Shown here one piece after another: positions 51,473-62,900 of a DNA stretch of 64,000 bases (positions are counted from its first letter, which is position 1; every line of letters starts with the position of its first letter). The notes under the pieces are model-generated. The model was not told where the DNA came from. It saw only the letters and a list, made by a program, of their open reading frames with translations, and did not search any database. Source of the DNA: Arthrobacter sp. Soil764. GTDB taxonomy: Bacteria > Actinomycetota > Actinomycetes > Actinomycetales > Micrococcaceae. The stretch lies in assembly GCF_001428075.1 (NCBI RefSeq), contig NZ_LMSI01000002.1, positions 185,037 through 249,036 on the forward strand. Direction: 5' to 3'. The position numbers were made by a program, and so were the translations under genes.

Positions 51473-53260
51473 CTAGCCCTCGCGGCGTTCCTCGTGCGAG
51501 ACGTAGGTGTCCAGCAGCGCCGAGGCCCGGCCGCCGTCGTCCTCCGCCGCCAGTCCCTTGCGCATGCTCTCCGCCTTCTGGCGCCCCGCCGGGAACGGCG
51601 GAAGCAACGGGATTTCGGGGTCGGTCAGGACCTCGATCACCACAGGGCAGTCCGCTGCAAACGCCTGGTCCCAGGCGTCAGCGATCCGTTCCGGGTCCTC
51701 CACCCGGATGCCCTTCAGTCCCAGCAGGTCCGCGTAGGCGGCGAAGGGAAAATCGGGCAGTTCCTGGCTTGCGGCAAAGCGTGGCTCGGCCTCCGACTCA
51801 CGCTGCTCCCACGTGACCTCGGTGAGCTCCCGGTTGTTGAAGACGCACACCACGAACCTCGGATCCTGCCAGTCGCGCCAGCGGTGCGCCACCGTGACCA
51901 GTTCGGCCGTGCCCAGCATCTGCATGGCGCCGTCTCCGGCCATGGCCACCAACGGGCGGTCCGGATGCGCCAGCTTGGCGGCGAGCCCGTACGGGATGGC
52001 GCAGCCCATGCTGGCCAGCGTCCCGGACAGATGCGCCGGGACGCCCTGGGGCAGCATCAGTTGCCGGGCGTACCAGTAAACGCAGCTTCCGACGTCGACA
52101 CTCAGCTGGGCGTTCTCCGGCAGCCTGCCGTTGAGCTCCCGGACCACGCGTTCGGGATTGACAGGGCTGGCGGGCACTGCGGCCCGGTCTGCCGAGAGGA
52201 TACGCCAGCGGCTGACTTCCTCCTCCACGGCTGAACGCCACGGAGTGCGTGGACGGTGTTCCAGCCGTTGGTTCAAGGCTTCCAGGGCAGACGCGGCGTC
52301 TCCCGCCAGCCCCACCTCCACGGGGTACCGGTTGCCGATCTTCTTCTCATCGATGTCGATCTGCACGGCCCGGGCGGCCCCGGGTGGCGGGTAGAACTCT
52401 GTCCAGGGGTCGTTGGAACCCACGATGAGGAGCGCGTCGCAGTTGCCCAGCAGGTAGGCACTCGCTGTGGTGCCCAGGTGGCCCATGGTTCCCACCGCAA
52501 AGGGCAGGTCCTCATCCACGTAGGGCTTGCCCAGCAGGCTGGTGGCGATTCCGGCCCCTAGCTTTTCCGCCACGGCCACCACTTCCCCGGCGGCGTGCCT
52601 GGCGCCCTGGCCCACCAGGAGGGCCACCCGCTCCGCAGAATTCAGGAGGGCGGCTGCGGCGGCCAGGTCCTCCTCCCGCGGGGTCTTGGCTGCAGCACTC
52701 CAGGACGGGGCAGTGACGACGATCCCGTGCTGCTGTTCCAGCTCGGGGGCGGGAGCGGACTGGACGTCGTGCGGAATGATGACCACGCAGGGGGAGGAGG
52801 TGGCCTTCGCCGTCCGGAAGGCACGGTCCAGGACCATGGGCACCTGCTCCGGTGCGCTGACCTGCTGAACGAACTGCGACGCGACGTCCTTGAACAGGGC
52901 CATGAGGTCGATTTCCTGCATGTAGGCGGAACCCAGAACCGTCCGGCTCTGCTGTCCCACGATGGCCACCACCGGCACGCCGTCCAGCTTTGCGTCGTAC
53001 AGGCCGTTGAGCAGGTGGACGGCGCCGGGGCCCTGGGTGGAGGTCACCACCCCCACGCCGCCGGTGTACTTGGCGTGGCCCACGGCCATGAAGGCCGCCG
53101 ACTCCTCGTGCCGGGCCTGGACGAATTCCACCTGGCCGTCGGTCCGTCGCAGGGCACCCATGAACCCGTTGATGCCGTCCCCGCTGTAGCCGAAGACCCG
53201 GCCAACACCCCATGTGGTGAGGCGCTCCACGATGACATCGGCCACTGTACGTTCGGTCAT
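51473..53260 (-). CDS. poxB: Thiamine pyrophosphate enzyme, pyruvate oxidase/dehydrogenase (quinone)-like
   Basis: A 595-residue TPP-dependent enzyme. N-terminal PYR domain: VFGYSGDGINGFMGAL and the activating Glu in VQARHEESAAFMA; central domain GPPGAARAVQIDIDEKKIG-like region; C-terminal PP domain with MAGDGAMQMLGTAELVT ending in VVCVFNN, the GDG-N27-NN cofactor motif. The family includes pyruvate:quinone oxidoreductase, which makes acetate and reduces menaquinone, but acetolactate synthase or sulfoacetaldehyde relatives share these motifs. No C-terminal lipid-binding tail like that of E. coli PoxB is evident. The ATG at 53260 has AGGAGGG upstream. It lies 63 bases after glgP in the same direction and may be cotranscribed. 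Confidence 0.8.
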   Translation of the reverse strand: MTERTVADVIVERLTTWGVGRVFGYSGDGINGFMGALRRTDGQVEFVQARHEESAAFMAVGHAKYTGGVGVVTSTQGPGAVHLLNGLYDAKLDGVPVVAIVGQQSRTVLGSAYMQEIDLMALFKDVASQFVQQVSAPEQVPMVLDRAFRTAKATSSPCVVIIPHDVQSAPAPELEQQHGIVVTAPSWSAAAKTPREEDLAAAAALLNSAERVALLVGQGARHAAGEVVAVAEKLGAGIATSLLGKPYVDEDLPFAVGTMGHLGTTASAYLLGNCDALLIVGSNDPWTEFYPPPGAARAVQIDIDEKKIGNRYPVEVGLAGDAASALEALNQRLEHRPRTPWRSAVEEEVSRWRILSADRAAVPASPVNPERVVRELNGRLPENAQLSVDVGSCVYWYARQLMLPQGVPAHLSGTLASMGCAIPYGLAAKLAHPDRPLVAMAGDGAMQMLGTAELVTVAHRWRDWQDPRFVVCVFNNRELTEVTWEQRESEAEPRFAASQELPDFPFAAYADLLGLKGIRVEDPERIADAWDQAFAADCPVVIEVLTDPEIPLLPPFPAGRQKAESMRKGLAAEDDGGRASALLDTYVSHEERREG

Positions 53261-53323
53261 TGAGCCCTCCTGCGTCGGGTTGGTTCCGTGCCTGCCAGGA
53301 GCCTTACCCATCCGGCCAGGGGG

Positions 53324-55942
53324 CTAAGCGTTGACGATCAGTCCCAGTTCCGCTTTCGAGGCCAGGGCTTCATGCCGGGGGAGTACACGGACCGTGTATC
53401 CGAACGGTCCCGAGCGGTCGATGACCAGCGAACCGCTGAACAGGTGCCGTCCGCTGCCCAGGTCCTCCTTCACCTGCAGCTCCATCATGGTGATGTCCGC
53501 AAGGGCGTCGTTTTCCTCCGCCCGGCCGTAGGCCACCTCCACCGAGACGTCGTCGGGGGTCAGCGCGTTCAGGGCCACGTAGGCGTTGACCTGGAGGGTA
53601 TCGCCGATCTGCGGATCCTCTGATACGCCCACCGAGTCCACGTGTTCCACGTGCACCTGGGGCCAGGCGCCGCGGACCTTGGCGGACCAGGATGCCAGGG
53701 CACGGGCCTGGGCGTACGAGTTGGCCGTGGCGCTGCGGCCGGCTTCCGCGGCGGGGCGGTACAGGATGTTCACGTAGTCACGGAGCATGCGTTCCGCGGA
53801 CACCGCCGGGCCCAGGTGGGACAGGGTGTGCTTGATCATGGACACCCAGTGCGTGGGGACCGTCTCGCTCCTGGTGGTCGAGGGACCCGCAGCTCCTGCC
53901 CCTTCGGACACCGTGCTCCCGTAAAAGCGCGGGGCCACCTGTGTTTCCAGCAGTTCGTACAGCGCTGCGGCCTCGATGTCGTCGCGTTCCTCGGGGGAGG
54001 CGTCGTTGTTGGCCGTGGGGATCGCCCAGCCGTTCTCGCCGTCGTACATCTCGTCCCACCAGCCGTCCAGGACGGACAGGTTCAGGGATCCGTTCAGCGC
54101 CGCCTTCATGCCGGACGTCCCGCAGGCCTCCAACGGCCGCAGCGGGTTGTTCAGCCAGACGTCGCAGCCGGGGAACAGGGTCCTGGCCATGGCGATGTCG
54201 TAGTTGGGCAGGAACGCGATGCGGTGCCGCACCTCGGGATCGTCCGTGAAGCGCACCAGGTCCTGGATCATTTTCTTCCCGGCGTCATCGGCGGGGTGGG
54301 ACTTTCCGGCGATGACCAGCTGGATGGGGTGCTCCTTGTGCAGGAGCAGTGCCTTGAGCCGCGCCGGCTCGCGCAGCATCAGCGTGAGCCGCTTGTACGT
54401 GGGCACCCGGCGGGCAAATCCGATGGTCAGCACATCCGGGTCCAGGACGTTGTCCGTCCAGCCCAGTTCGGCGTCGGCCGCGCCGCGCTTCTTCCAGGCG
54501 GCGCGCAGCCTGCGGCGGACGTCCTCCACCAGGGCGGCCCGCATCTCCCGGCGCAAAGCCCACACGTCGGCGTCGCTGACGTTGTAGGCCAGGTCCCATT
54601 TGCCCAGCGCTTCGGCCTCGCTGCCGAACTGGTCGCGGGCCAGCTTGGAAATGCGGCTGTCCACCCAGGTGGGCACGTGCACGCCGTTGGTCACGGAGGT
54701 AATGGGCACCTCGGAGTGGTCGAAGCCCGGCCAGAGGGCGGAGAACATGCCGCGGGACACTTCACCGTGGAGCTTGGCCACGCCATTGGCGCGCTGGGCC
54801 AGGCGCAGGCCCATCACCGCCATGTTGAAGACTGCCGGGTTGCCGTCCGCGTAGTTTTCGCGGCCCAGCTCCAAGATCCGGTCTACCGGGACCGCGGGCG
54901 CCAGCCCTGCCTGGAAGAAGTGGCTGATCTGGTTGATTTCGAACCTGTCGATGCCGGCCGGGACGGGGGTGTGCGTGGTGAAGACCGTGGAGGCGCGCCC
55001 TGCGGCCAGCGCTTCATCGAACGTCAGCGCCTGTTCCCCGGACATCAGTTCCTGGATGCGTTCGATCCCAAGGAACCCCGCGTGCCCTTCGTTGGTGTGG
55101 AACACCTCGGGTGCTGCGCAGCCCGTCAGCTTCTGGAAGGCGCGCAGGGCCTTGACCCCGCCCATGCCCAGCAGCAGCTCCTGCTGCAGCCGGTGGTCGC
55201 CGCCGCCGCCGTACAGGCGGTCCGTAATGCTGCGGGCCGCGTCGTCGTTGCCCGGCACGTTGGAGTCCAGCAGGAGCAAGGGAACGCGTCCGACGTCGGC
55301 ACGCCAGATGTGTGCCAGCAGCCGCCTTCCGTTGGGGAGGGGGAGGGAGATCTGCAGGGCTTTGCCGTTGCCGTCGGGGGAGGGCTCGCGGAGCAGCGTC
55401 AGCGGAAGCCCGTCCGGATCAAGGACGGGGTAGGTCTCCTGCTGCCAGGCATCGCGGGACAGTGACTGCTTGAAATAGCCGGCCTGGTACAGCAGGCCCA
55501 CACCGATCAGCGGAACACCCAGGTCCGAGGCAGCCTTCAGGTGGTCACCGGCCAGGATGCCCAGGCCGCCCGAATACTGCGGCAGAACCTCGGTGATGCC
55601 GAACTCGGGGGAGAAATAGGCAATGGAAGCCGGCGCCTCCGGGCCCAGGCCCTGGTACCAGCGCGGCTCCTCAAGGTACCGGTCAAGGTCCTCCTCGGCG
55701 GCGTGCACCCGTTCCACAACCGACTGGTCCGCGGCGAGCTGCTGGAATTCCTCGCGGCTGACCATCCCCAGGAAGCCCACGGGGTCCTGCCCGCTTTCCT
55801 CCCACAGCCGCGGGTTCAGCCCGGCGAAAAGTTCCCGTGTGGGACGGTGCCAGGACCACCGCAAATTGCTGGCCAGCCGGGCCAGTGGCCTGATGGGCTC
55901 GGGGAGGACTGTACGGACCGTAAACCTGCGGATTGCCTTCAC
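53324..55942 (-). CDS. glgP: Alpha-glucan (glycogen/maltodextrin) phosphorylase
   Basis: An 872-residue GT35 enzyme that releases glucose-1-phosphate from alpha-1,4-glucans, of the short actinobacterial/archaeal type. Landmarks are AYFSPEFGITEVLPQYSGGLG, HTNEGHAGFLGIERIQEL, FTTHTPVPAGIDRF, and FARRVPTYKR. The pyridoxal-phosphate lysine is in CGTSGMKAALNGSLNLS. I choose the GTG at 55942 because the protein then starts VKAIRRFTVRTVLPE, as in Mycobacterium GlgP; an ATG at 55966 adds eight residues. It is divergent from glgE, so synthesis and breakdown of the same glucan are transcribed away from one shared 152-base region. Confidence 0.92.
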   Translation of the reverse strand: MKAIRRFTVRTVLPEPIRPLARLASNLRWSWHRPTRELFAGLNPRLWEESGQDPVGFLGMVSREEFQQLAADQSVVERVHAAEEDLDRYLEEPRWYQGLGPEAPASIAYFSPEFGITEVLPQYSGGLGILAGDHLKAASDLGVPLIGVGLLYQAGYFKQSLSRDAWQQETYPVLDPDGLPLTLLREPSPDGNGKALQISLPLPNGRRLLAHIWRADVGRVPLLLLDSNVPGNDDAARSITDRLYGGGGDHRLQQELLLGMGGVKALRAFQKLTGCAAPEVFHTNEGHAGFLGIERIQELMSGEQALTFDEALAAGRASTVFTTHTPVPAGIDRFEINQISHFFQAGLAPAVPVDRILELGRENYADGNPAVFNMAVMGLRLAQRANGVAKLHGEVSRGMFSALWPGFDHSEVPITSVTNGVHVPTWVDSRISKLARDQFGSEAEALGKWDLAYNVSDADVWALRREMRAALVEDVRRRLRAAWKKRGAADAELGWTDNVLDPDVLTIGFARRVPTYKRLTLMLREPARLKALLLHKEHPIQLVIAGKSHPADDAGKKMIQDLVRFTDDPEVRHRIAFLPNYDIAMARTLFPGCDVWLNNPLRPLEACGTSGMKAALNGSLNLSVLDGWWDEMYDGENGWAIPTANNDASPEERDDIEAAALYELLETQVAPRFYGSTVSEGAGAAGPSTTRSETVPTHWVSMIKHTLSHLGPAVSAERMLRDYVNILYRPAAEAGRSATANSYAQARALASWSAKVRGAWPQVHVEHVDSVGVSEDPQIGDTLQVNAYVALNALTPDDVSVEVAYGRAEENDALADITMMELQVKEDLGSGRHLFSGSLVIDRSGPFGYTVRVLPRHEALASKAELGLIVNA

Positions 55943-56057
55943 CTGCGTCACACTAACCGACAACATGCGCGGCTGGAACCAGCTTTCGGTTTCTTTTGGG
56001 TAAATGACAGGGGCATGGAGAAATTACGCCACGGCACAAGGAATTTAGTGAGCACGC

Positions 56058-56087
56058 TTAGCAATCCTGGCCATTTCTCGCTAACGT
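56058..56087 (+). promoter_or_regulatory. Candidate promoter of glgE
   Basis: TTAGCA (56058-56063) and TAACGT (56082-56087) are 18 bases apart. The -10 ends seven bases before the glgE GTG, and no ribosome site precedes that GTG, so the message could be leaderless. Confidence 0.45.
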
Positions 56088-56094
56088 CGAGCCT

Positions 56095-58176
56095 GTGACG
56101 ACTAACTCAGGAACCAGTGCCGCATCCACCAAAATGCCCCAGGGCCGCATCACCGAGGGCCTGCGGTTCGGGCGTTTTCCCATCACCGCCGTGCAGCCTG
56201 TCGTCGAGGGCGGCAAGTTTCCGGCCAAAGCCCTGCCCGGCGAGTCCATCGTGGTGGGCGCCACCGCCTTCCGGGAAGGGCACGACCAGCTCGGCGTCAG
56301 CGCCGTACTCCTGGATCCCTCCGGTGCGGAGCGCCAGCGCGTGCGGCTTGCGCCGCCCCGCGGGGAACGCGGGATGGGAACCGACCGCTGGGAAGGCGTG
56401 CTCACGCCGTCGGAACCCGGGCACTGGTCCTTTGTGATCGAAGCCTGGCATGACCGCTACGGCACCTGGCACCACAACGCTGAGGTGAAGATCGACGCCG
56501 GAATCGACGTCGAACTCATGCTCGCCGAAGGTGCCAAACTGCTGGGCGAAGCGTCCGCCGAAGACTTCCGGGACGACGTTGACCGGGCCGCCCTGCGGCA
56601 CGCTTCCGGCGTCCTGGCCGACCAGTCCCGCAGCACCGAGGAACGGCTGGGCGCCGGGTTCAGCCAGGAAATCGCAGACATCGTGGCACGCCAGCCCATC
56701 CGGGAACTGGTGACGGTTTCCGAGAAGTATCCGCTGCTGGTGGAGCGGGACAGGGCCGGCCGCGGCGCCTGGTACGAGTTCTTTCCCCGCTCCGAAGGCG
56801 CGGTCAAGGACCACAACACAGGGGAATGGACCTCCGGAAACTTCCGGACCGCGGCACAGCGGCTCGATGCGGTGGCCGCCATGGGGTTCGACGTCCTGTA
56901 CATGCCGCCCATCCATCCCATCGGCGTCCAGCACCGCAAGGGACCGAACAACACCCTGGTTGCCGGCCCCAACGATCCCGGCTCACCCTGGGCCATTGGA
57001 GCCAAGGAGGGCGGCCACGACGCCATTCATCCCGACCTTGGTTCCTTCGAGGACTTCGACGCCTTCGTTGCGCGGGCCAACGAGCTGGGCCTGGAAGTTG
57101 CCCTGGACCTTGCGCTCCAGGCGGCCCCCGACCACCCATGGGTGCAGTCCCACCCGGAATGGTTCACCACGCGGGTGGACGGCAGCATTGCCTATGCCGA
57201 AAACCCGCCAAAGAAGTACCAGGACATATATCCGCTCAATTTCGATAATGACCCGGAAGGGCTTTCCCAGGAAATTCTGCGGATTGTCCTCTTGTGGGTC
57301 AGCCACGGCGTAAAGATTTTCCGGGTGGATAACCCGCACACCAAACCGGTGTGGTTCTGGGAATGGCTTATTGCCGAAGTGAATAAAACAGCGCCCGGCG
57401 TGGTGTTCCTCGCCGAAGCCTTCACCCGCCCCGCCATGATGCACGCGCTGGGCCGCGCCGGCTTCCAGCAGTCCTACACCTACTTCACTTGGCGGAACAC
57501 CAAGAAGGAGATCGAGGCGTACTTCGACGAAGTCAGCCACGAATCCCCCGCGTTCTTCCGCCCCAACTTCTTCGTCAACACCCCGGACATCCTTACCGAG
57601 TACCTGCAGTACGGCGGGCCGGCGGCGTTCCGGATCCGGGCCGTCCTTGCCTCCACGGGAAGCCCGCTCTGGGGCGTCTACGCGGGCTATGAACTGTACG
57701 AGCACGTCGCCCGGCCCGGCGCCGAGGAGTACATCGACAACGAGAAGTTCGAGTACAAGGCCCGCGACTGGGACGCCGCCGCGGAATCCGGGCGCTCGCT
57801 GGCGCCGTACATCACCCGGCTTAACCACATCCGGCGCGACCACCCGGCGCTGCTGGACCTGCAGAACCTGACGGTCCACCAAAGCACGGATGAGTCCACG
57901 GTGGTCTACTCCAAGCACAAGACCCTTCCCGACGGCTCCAAGGACACCATCATCGTGGTGGTTAATGTGGACCCCCACGTCACCAAGGAATGCAGTGTGG
58001 TCCTGGACCTGGCAGCCCTGGAGCTGGACCCGCAGGACCGCACCCCGGGCGGCGGCTTCTACGTGGACGACCTGATCTCCGGCCAAAGCTGGGAGTGGGG
58101 CGAGTACAACTACGTGCGGCTTGATCCGCACGTGGAACCGGCCCACATCCTGAGCGTGAGGAGAATGCATTCGTGA
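56095..58176 (+). CDS. glgE: Alpha-1,4-glucan:maltose-1-phosphate maltosyltransferase GlgE
   Basis: A 693-residue GH13_3 enzyme that elongates alpha-1,4-glucans two glucose units at a time from maltose-1-phosphate. An N-terminal immunoglobulin-like domain (about 15-130) is followed by a helical bundle and the barrel. [10 protein letters not shown] and [17 protein letters not shown] are GlgE-specific. The nucleophile Asp is in [10 protein letters not shown] and the acid Glu in FLAEAFTRP. It starts at a GTG (56095) without a ribosome site. Its stop overlaps the treS GTG by four bases. It heads the glgE-treS-mak/glgB operon and diverges from glgP. Confidence 0.95.
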   Translation: MTTNSGTSAASTKMPQGRITEGLRFGRFPITAVQPVVEGGKFPAKALPGESIVVGATAFREGHDQLGVSAVLLDPSGAERQRVRLAPPRGERGMGTDRWEGVLTPSEPGHWSFVIEAWHDRYGTWHHNAEVKIDAGIDVELMLAEGAKLLGEASAEDFRDDVDRAALRHASGVLADQSRSTEERLGAGFSQEIADIVARQPIRELVTVSEKYPLLVERDRAGRGAWYEFFPRSEGAVKDHNTGEWTSGNFRTAAQRLDAVAAMGFDVLYMPPIHPIGVQHRKGPNNTLVAGPNDPGSPWAIGAKEGGHDAIHPDLGSFEDFDAFVARANELGLEVALDLALQAAPDHPWVQSHPEWFTTRVDGSIAYAENPPKKYQDIYPLNFDNDPEGLSQEILRIVLLWVSHGVKIFRVDNPHTKPVWFWEWLIAEVNKTAPGVVFLAEAFTRPAMMHALGRAGFQQSYTYFTWRNTKKEIEAYFDEVSHESPAFFRPNFFVNTPDILTEYLQYGGPAAFRIRAVLASTGSPLWGVYAGYELYEHVARPGAEEYIDNEKFEYKARDWDAAAESGRSLAPYITRLNHIRRDHPALLDLQNLTVHQSTDESTVVYSKHKTLPDGSKDTIIVVVNVDPHVTKECSVVLDLAALELDPQDRTPGGGFYVDDLISGQSWEWGEYNYVRLDPHVEPAHILSVRRMHS

Positions 58177-59966
58177 ATTTCAATCCGCAAAGTTCCGGCC
58201 ACTTCACCCCAAAGAGCACGTTCGAGCTAAATGCGCCTGGCCTCCAGCATGACCCGCTGTGGTATCGCAAGGCCGTGTTCTATGAAGTACTTGTCAGGGC
58301 CTTTGCGGATGCCAACGGCGATGGGTCCGGGGATTTCTCCGGACTCATCGACCGGCTGGACTACCTGCAGTGGCTGGGCGTGGACTGCCTGTGGCTGCCC
58401 CCGTTTTTCCAGTCACCGCTGCGCGACGGCGGCTACGACATCTCCGACTACAACTCGGTCCTCGACGAATTCGGCACGATCAGCGATTTCAAGCGGCTCG
58501 TGGCCGAAGCCCACGCCCGCGGCGTCCGGGTCATCATCGACCTGCCGTTGAACCACACTTCGGACCAGCACCCGTGGTTCCAGGAGTCCCGCAAGGATCC
58601 TGACGGTCCATTCGGGGACTTCTACGTCTGGAGCGACACGGACGAAAAGTACCAGGACGCGCGCATCATCTTCGTGGACACCGAGGAATCCAACTGGACG
58701 TTCGATCCCATCCGGCGCCAGTTCTTCTGGCACCGTTTCTTCAGCCACCAGCCGGACCTGAACTTCGAAAACCCCAAGGTAATCGAGGCGCTCTTCGATG
58801 TGGTCCGCTTCTGGCTGGACCAGGGCATTGACGGGTTCCGCGCGGACGCCATCCCGTACCTCTACGAGGAGGAAGGGACCAACTGCGAGAACCTTCCGGC
58901 AACCCACGAGTTCCTCCGACGGCTCCGCACCATGGTGGACGAAAGCTACCCCGGACGCGTCATCATCGCTGAGGCCAACCAGCCGCCCAACGAAGTGGTG
59001 GAGTACTTCGGCACCGAGGATGAACCCGAATGCCACATGGCGTTCCACTTCCCCATCATGCCCCGCCTCTATTACGCGCTGCGGGACCAGAAGGCCGCGC
59101 CCATCATCGAAACCATGCGGGACACCCCGGACATCCCGGAGGGCGCACAGTGGGGCACGTTCCTCCGCAACCACGACGAGCTGACCCTGGAAATGGTCAC
59201 TGCGGACGAGCGCGCCGCCATGCTGGGCTGGTACGCCCCCGATCCGAGAATGCGCGCCAATATCGGCATCCGGCGCAGGCTGGCGCCGCTGCTGGACAAC
59301 TCGCGGGCTGAGATCGAGTTGATCAACGCCCTGCTGCTGTCCCTGCCGGGCAGCCCGTTCCTGTACTACGGGGACGAGATCGGCATGGGGGACAACATCT
59401 GGCTCGAGGACCGCGACGCCGTCCGTACCCCCATGCAGTGGAACCCGGACCGGAACGCGGGCTTCTCCCACGCGGACCCCGGCAAGCTGTACCTGCCGCC
59501 CATCCAGTCGCTGGTCTACAACTACAGCATGGCCAACGTCGAAGCCGAGGCCGCCCATTCCGGGTCCCTGCTCCGCTGGACCCGGCAGATCCTCAGCGTC
59601 CGCAAGAACCACCCAGCCTTTGGTTTGGGCGAATTCAAGCACGTCGAGGCAGACCACGACGCCGTCCTGGCCTACCTTCGCGTACTGCCGGACAGCAACC
59701 CTGCCGGCGTCAACGGCGAAACCATCTTGTGCGCCTTCAACCTCTCCCAGCACCCCGTCGCTGCCACATTGCGCGTCCCCGAATACGCCGGGCGCGGGTT
59801 GCGTGACGTCTTTGGCGGACAGATCTTCCCCGGCATCGGCGATGACGGCACCCTCACACTGACCATCGGAAGCCACGATTTTTTCTGGCTCCGGATGCGT
59901 TCGGCGGGGTCCAGTCCGTCGTCGCCCTACACCCAGGCCATGCCCATCCTGTCGATAGAGAACTGA
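58173..59966 (+). CDS. treS: Trehalose synthase (maltose alpha-D-glucosyltransferase)
   Basis: A 597-residue GH13_16 isomerase that converts trehalose and maltose into each other. Start-domain motif [20 protein letters not shown], the calcium/substrate region [14 protein letters not shown], the nucleophile Asp in [18 protein letters not shown], the acid Glu in [18 protein letters not shown] and the second Asp in [12 protein letters not shown] are all present. There is no fused maltokinase domain at the C-terminus, unlike some TreS proteins; instead the kinase is the N-terminal part of the next gene. The GTG start lies in the last bases of glgE and the next gene starts one base after the stop. 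Confidence 0.95.
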   Translation: MNFNPQSSGHFTPKSTFELNAPGLQHDPLWYRKAVFYEVLVRAFADANGDGSGDFSGLIDRLDYLQWLGVDCLWLPPFFQSPLRDGGYDISDYNSVLDEFGTISDFKRLVAEAHARGVRVIIDLPLNHTSDQHPWFQESRKDPDGPFGDFYVWSDTDEKYQDARIIFVDTEESNWTFDPIRRQFFWHRFFSHQPDLNFENPKVIEALFDVVRFWLDQGIDGFRADAIPYLYEEEGTNCENLPATHEFLRRLRTMVDESYPGRVIIAEANQPPNEVVEYFGTEDEPECHMAFHFPIMPRLYYALRDQKAAPIIETMRDTPDIPEGAQWGTFLRNHDELTLEMVTADERAAMLGWYAPDPRMRANIGIRRRLAPLLDNSRAEIELINALLLSLPGSPFLYYGDEIGMGDNIWLEDRDAVRTPMQWNPDRNAGFSHADPGKLYLPPIQSLVYNYSMANVEAEAAHSGSLLRWTRQILSVRKNHPAFGLGEFKHVEADHDAVLAYLRVLPDSNPAGVNGETILCAFNLSQHPVAATLRVPEYAGRGLRDVFGGQIFPGIGDDGTLTLTIGSHDFFWLRMRSAGSSPSSPYTQAMPILSIEN

Positions 59967-59967
59967 G

Positions 59968-62900
59968 ATGAACCAGCCAATCCTCACTCCTGCCCTTACC
60001 GCGCTGCTCAAGGAATGGCTGCCGCAGCAGCGGTGGTTCCCCGTCAAAACCCCGGACTTCACCATCTCCCAGGCCGGCAGCCTGGGCCTGGAGGACGCCA
60101 GCGGGCACGCCGCGCTGGCCGTGTTCCTCCTCAACGTCACCACTGAGGGGCCCGACGGCGGCCCCCGCACCGCCGTGGTCCAGGTCCCCTTGAGCTTCAG
60201 GCCCGCACCTGCCGGCGGCATGGAACGCGCGCTGATAGGCGAAGCCGCCGGAATGGATCCCACCCGCCCCTGGGTCTACGACGCAGTGCACGACCCCGAC
60301 TTCGTGGGCGCCTGGCTCGACCTCATCCGGGAAGAGTCAAAGGCCACGAACGGCACTGCCACCGGATTCCGCGTGGAAGGGACCCACTGCCTGCCCACGG
60401 CCAAGGGCGTGGTGAAGGTGCTCTCAGGCGAGCAGTCCAACAGTTCCGTCATCGTGGACGACGGCGAATCGGCCGCCATGGTGAAATTCTTCCGGGTCCT
60501 GTCGGACGGGACCAACCCGGAAATCGAGGTCGGCGCTGCCCTGACCAAGGCCGGAACCGCGGAAGTCCCCGCAACGCTCGGCTGGGTCCGCGGCGAATGG
60601 CTCGGGAAGCCCGGCGACGCCGGAGACGGCACCCGTTACGTCCAGGGTGAGCTTGCCGTCGCCCACGAATTCCTCGCCGGCGGCCGTGACGCCTGGCGGT
60701 TGGCGGTGGACGCCGCCCGCTCCGGCACCGACTTCACGGCAGAAGCCCGCGCCCTGGGAGCAGCCACCGCCACTGTGCACAAACGCCTGGCGGAGGCACT
60801 GGGGCAATCATCCCAGCCGGAACCCGGCAAGGCTCCCGGACCTGCTGTTGCCCAGCGTGTCCGGACTGCCTGGGCAGAAGCCCATGCCGCCGTCGGACCT
60901 TACGACGACGCCCTGGACACCCTGCTGGCCGACGTCGACAAGGTTCCGGCCGGGCCCCTGCAGCGGATCCACGGCGACCTGCACCTGGGCCAGATCCTCC
61001 TTGTGACCGGGCAGTCCGGCGACGAGTCCCGCTGGGCCATCCTGGATTTCGAGGGGGAGCCCCTGCGTCCCATCGCCGAGCGGAACGTCCCGGACGTACC
61101 CCTCCGCGACGTGGTGGGAATGCTCCGGTCCTTCGACTACGCCGCCGGAGCAGCACAGCGCGAGCAGGAAGGTGCCCAAGTCCCCGACAGCTGGGTTGAT
61201 GATTGTTCGGACGCCTTCCTTGCCGGCTACGCAGGGGTCATTCCCGGCACGGTGGACCGGTCCTCGCCCCTGTTTGTGGCATTGTGGCTGGACAAGGCGC
61301 TGTACGAAGTTGTTTATGAAATGCGTAACAGGCCCGACTGGCTGGCGATTCCAGTAAACGCCTCCAGGCGGCTCCTAAGCGGTAACGGCGCCGGTGATCA
61401 CGCCGGCGCAGCATCGGAAGGTAACGAAATGACAGGCTCAGCACGAACTGACCGCCCGGGAGTGCCGCTGCACGTGGATGAAGGCACCCTGGGCAGGATC
61501 GCGAACGGTGAACACCACGCCCCACACTCCGTCCTGGGCGCGCACCTGGACGACTACGGGCACGTCACCATCCGTACCGTGAAGCATCTGGCCGAAGCAA
61601 TCACGGTGGTCACCCAGGCCGGTGAAGTGCCCATGCAGCACGAGGCCCACGGCGTATGGGTAGCAGTCCTGGAACCGCTGGAGCACGGCCACGTGCCCGA
61701 CTACCGGCTCTCCGTCACTTACCCGGGCAAGGACCCGGTGACCGTTGATGAGCCGTACCGCTACCTGCCCACCGTAGGCGAAGTGGACCTGCACCTCATC
61801 GGCGAAGGCCGGCACGAGAAGCTGTGGCAGGTGCTCGGTGCCCACGTCCGGCACTACAAGTCATCGCTTGGGGACGTCAACGGCGTATCCTTTGCCGTCT
61901 GGGCGCCCAACGCACAGGCTGTCCGCGTCAAGGGCGATTTCAACGCCTGGGACGGACGGGAAAACTCCATGCGGTCACTGGGTTCCTCCGGTGTCTGGGA
62001 AGTGTTCATCCCCGGCGTCCCGGCAGGCGCCTGCTACAAGTACGAGATCCTGACACGCGGCGGCTACTGGGTTGAAAAGGCCGACCCCCTGGCGTTCGGC
62101 ACGGAAGTTCCCCCGTTGACGGCGTCCAGGGTGGTGGAACCCTCCTACGCCTTCAAGGACGACGAGTGGATGGAAGCGCGGGCCAAGCGCGACCCGCACA
62201 ACTCGGCCATGAGCGTCTACGAGGTACACCTCGGATCCTGGCGCCTGGGCCTTGGCTACCGTGAACTGGCCAAGGAACTGGTGGACTACGTCAAGTGGCT
62301 CGGGTTCACGCACGTGGAATTCATGCCGGTTGCGGAGCACCCGTTCGGCGGTTCCTGGGGTTACCAGGTTACGTCCTACTTCGCGCCGACGTCCCGGTTC
62401 GGGCATCCTGACGAGTTCCGCTACCTGGTGGACGCCCTCCACCAGGCGGGAATCGGCGTGCTGCTGGACTGGGTTCCCGCGCACTTCCCCAAGGATTCCT
62501 GGGCGCTGGCCCAGTTCGACGGCGAGCCCCTCTACGAGCACTCGGATCCGAACCTTGGCGAGCACCCTGACTGGGGCACCCTGATCTTCGACTTTGGCCG
62601 CACCGAGGTCCGGAACTTCCTGGTGGCCAACGCCCTCTACTGGCTGGAGGAGTTCCACATTGACGGCCTGCGCGTGGACGCCGTGGCCTCCATGCTCTAC
62701 CTCGACTATTCGCGGCAGGAAGGCCAGTGGCAGCCCAACCGGTTCGGCGGCCGGGAGAACCTCGAGGCCATTTCCTTCCTGCAGGAAGTCAATGCCACCG
62801 TCTACAAGACGCACCCAGGCGCCGTCATGATTGCGGAAGAGTCCACGGCTTTCCCGGGCGTCACCGCTCCCACCAGCCACGGTGGCCTGGGTTTCGGCCT

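Noticed and set aside
53642..55465. A 607-residue open frame antisense to glgP
   Set aside because: The repetitive Gly/Gln/His/Arg composition is explained by the complement of GlgP codons.
58413..60263. A 616-residue open frame antisense to treS and mak
   Set aside because: It crosses two real genes and lacks a start signal or domain.
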